The translations under genes and the position numbers were made by a program. This document shows positions 61,801-64,000 of a DNA stretch of 64,000 bases, in pieces. Each line of letters starts with the position of its first letter. The stretch's first letter is position 1. This stretch comes from Rhea pennata (taxonomy: Eukaryota > Chordata > Aves > Rheiformes > Rheidae): contig NC_084687.1 in assembly GCF_028389875.1 (NCBI RefSeq), forward strand, positions 3,136,157 through 3,200,156, in the 5' to 3' direction. The notes below the pieces were generated by a model. The model did not search any database. It worked only from the letters and a program-made list of their open reading frames with translations, and was not told the origin of the DNA.

Positions 61801-64000
61801 ACAATGCCTGTCAAGCTTGCAGTGTTGTGATGGGCTCACTGCTGGAGTAAGAGTTGGTCAAAACCCAGGAGGAAAGCACTGGTAAGGCACATAGACCCAT
61901 ACTCAAGCCCCAGGAGATTCTCTTCCTGAGGGAAATAACCATTCAATGCAAGAATCAGTGCTCATTCTTCCACACACTTCTACTTGCTGCTAAGCTTTTC
62001 AAAGGATTGTCTTTTGATGGTTGGTGTTAGGTAGAACAAACCATGTTGTCTGAATTCTTAGCAGAGCTGGGTGGGGAGAACAAGACTGCCCATTTCTGTT
62101 TGCGATCAGGGTCCGTGATGCTGCCTTGGGTCTTGCAAAGAACTATATCCTTGTGTTTCAGCTCTTTTTTTGTTCCCTACCACATTGGAAAGCTGTGGAA
62201 ATCAGCTGCTCTTCATCATGTGTTTGAGTGTCTGGGCTTTCTCAGCATCAAAGCTTTCCCTCTGGCTGTTTGCTGGAGTGTCTTCAGGACTTACCCTTCT
62301 GGTTTATTCATGTCCCTATGACCCTGTACAAACACAGTCCCACTGTTGTCTCTCACGTGCTCTCTCCTTCTCATGCTGGCTATTTTGCTTTTGGTTCATG
62401 AAACTTAAGAGTGGTTGAAAATGTAAGAAGCAAAGAGATTTTATTCATTCACTGATAAGGAAAACTTTCCTTGTGAATGGGGAGAAATGACATCAGATTT
62501 CCTCCTTAGTTGGTACAAGTGTCTGCATGAACCCAACTGCCTTTCTGGGTATATCTGGATGGATTCTTTTCTTCTCCACACTTGTTCAGTGGCCCTTTTC
62601 CACACTGGGCTTGAGCACTCTCTCAGGAGACTTTAGGACTCCTCTATTTCTACCACAGGGGCATTATGTACATAAGTTATCAAAGCAACAACAAAATCAT
62701 TTGGGAAAGGAAAACAGACTTAATGCAGCTGCATTGCTGAGCTCATGCATCCAGTCTTAGTGAGTCATTTTGCCTTTGTTTCCTCCTTTGGGAGATAGAT
62801 GCTCCCTACCTGCAATGCTGAGAAAGTTAATTAGTTAATGTACTAATTAACTGAATGTGCTTTGAACAATGGAATTGCTTGAGGCAGTAGATCTCATAAA
62901 GGTCTAAGTCTAATACTGGCTTTAACAAGGATGGGCTCCCACTTTTTATCAGCCAGGGCACCTTGCCCTCAGCTGGAGAGAAAAGAATTAAACTTATCTG
63001 CATTATTCACACTATTTCCACAGCATGTTTGAATGAAATGAAAATGGGTAGAGTCCATCCTAACTCTTCCCCATCAGGTTCTCATTAGCAAGGCAGAAAA
63101 TGTTGACTTTCTTCTTGAAAACATGGTTCTGGGATTCCAGACCAAGGAAGCAGAGAAAGCCAAGGTAAGGTTTTTGACAACATCGCACGTTTTCTCAGTA
63201 CCTGCCCAGCAGTCTGTTTGTGACCAGTAGCCCGCCTCACCCTAGAGGCCTGGACACACCCAAGGCAATTTCTCCTCTCTTTTGCAGAAGATACGTGGTG
63301 ATAGAGAGCACTTTGCCTACTAAAGTGAGAGGCAACTGTACTTTCCACATCACCAGAACCCACTCCAAAGTGGATTTGGAGCTGCAGCTACAATGAATCT
63401 CACAAGCCAAAACATTTCAGTCTTCAGCCAGTCCTGAACTCATCCAAAGGCCATTTTATGCAGCTTCAAGCACCTTCTGTTTCTGCCTATAGAAGCAACT
63501 TAACAGTGAAGTCAAACCTCACAGCAGGGACTATGACCTAGATCTGAAAGGTCTTAACAAAGATGTAACCACTGGAGCTGATTGAGGTTTTTTGCCTTTC
63601 TCAGGCATGATTACAGCAATCCATCTAGATCCTGCACTTCGTCAGGGAACCAAAAGTTGCCCTTAACAGCAAAACTCTCCCGAGGCCATCCAGTGTAGGC
63701 TGGGTGGAAGAGAATTTGTGACAGTCTTGCCTGCTGAGAGAACTGAGGTTGGATTTGTGATTTTTAAATGTGAGACAATTCTCCCTTCATATCAATTGTG
63801 CAAGCTCTGAAGCTCTGCAGATTTAGCTGGTTTCCTCCCTAACTGGAAAAGAAAACGCAATGACTACGTCGTATTTTTCCAATGCAAAGGCCTAACCTTA
63901 AGAAGCTGAAAATTATTATAATTAGGCAGACAAGAACCTACAGTCTGAAAAGTGCATCCTTCTCTCAAGTCATTGGGAGTCTCTGTTGTGCATTGGATTA
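58830..64000. other. Gene-poor end of the window
   Basis: Short open frames occur on both strands, but none shows family motifs, a good start context or matching splice sites. No RNA gene or clear transposon was recognised. FGD2 was not seen. Confidence 0.4.

Noticed and set aside
62043..62321. 92-codon plus-strand ORF
   Set aside because: It looks like a chance frame: no domain, no partner exons.
1..64000. Endogenous retrovirus or other viral genes
   Set aside because: No paired LTRs, primer-binding site, or pol-type motifs seen; the only clear transposon is a CR1 tail.

Overview
This is vertebrate nuclear DNA, most likely from a bird. The genes are split by GT-AG introns, and there are CpG-rich promoter patches. 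A CR1 retrotransposon tail of the avian type lies at about 29.4 kb. Two let-7 microRNA hairpins match let-7j and let-7k, which I recall from chicken. The gene order RAB44, C6orf89, PI16 resembles human 6p21.2 and, from memory, chicken chromosome 26. No bacterial, plasmid or clear viral content was seen.

Layout. (1) 3-5587, plus strand: the 3' part of RAB44, a large Rab GTPase. It has one long acidic, low-complexity exon that ends in the P-loop, then five short exons completing the GTPase fold and a Cys-Cys prenylation tail. (2) About 8.7-10.3 kb: a CpG island with G-rich minisatellite and GGGCC-type repeats, the probable promoter of C6orf89. (3) 13658-30757, plus strand: C6orf89 (bombesin receptor-activated protein), seven coding exons and 328 residues, with a 12-kb third intron. 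Its 3' UTR probably runs to the AATAAA cluster at about 35.35 kb. (4) 37912-45710, plus strand: PI16, six exons and 890 residues: signal peptide, CAP domain, a large 14-residue Thr/Pro/Lys tandem repeat, and a GPI-anchor signal. (5) 47-64 kb: no recognised protein gene, but a minus-strand let-7 pair at 51.58-51.88 kb. CpG-rich patches lie at 48.9-49.7 kb and 57.8-58.8 kb, and the second is a plausible promoter for the let-7 primary transcript.

The three proteins are not known to share a pathway. RAB44 is a membrane-trafficking GTPase, C6orf89 a single-pass membrane protein, and PI16 a GPI-anchored CAP protein. Their proximity is conserved synteny, not an operon. The most interesting signals are the let-7j/let-7k pair (with an uncompensated change in let-7k), the expanded PI16 mucin repeat, the absence of CPNE5 and PPIL1 between RAB44 and C6orf89, two similar AAAATGGC inverted repeats, and a possible two-exon small ORF at 49.4-49.8 kb.

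Exon coordinates come from reading splice sites and checking phase by hand, and every junction keeps frame. Homology statements rest on remembered human proteins, not on database searches.
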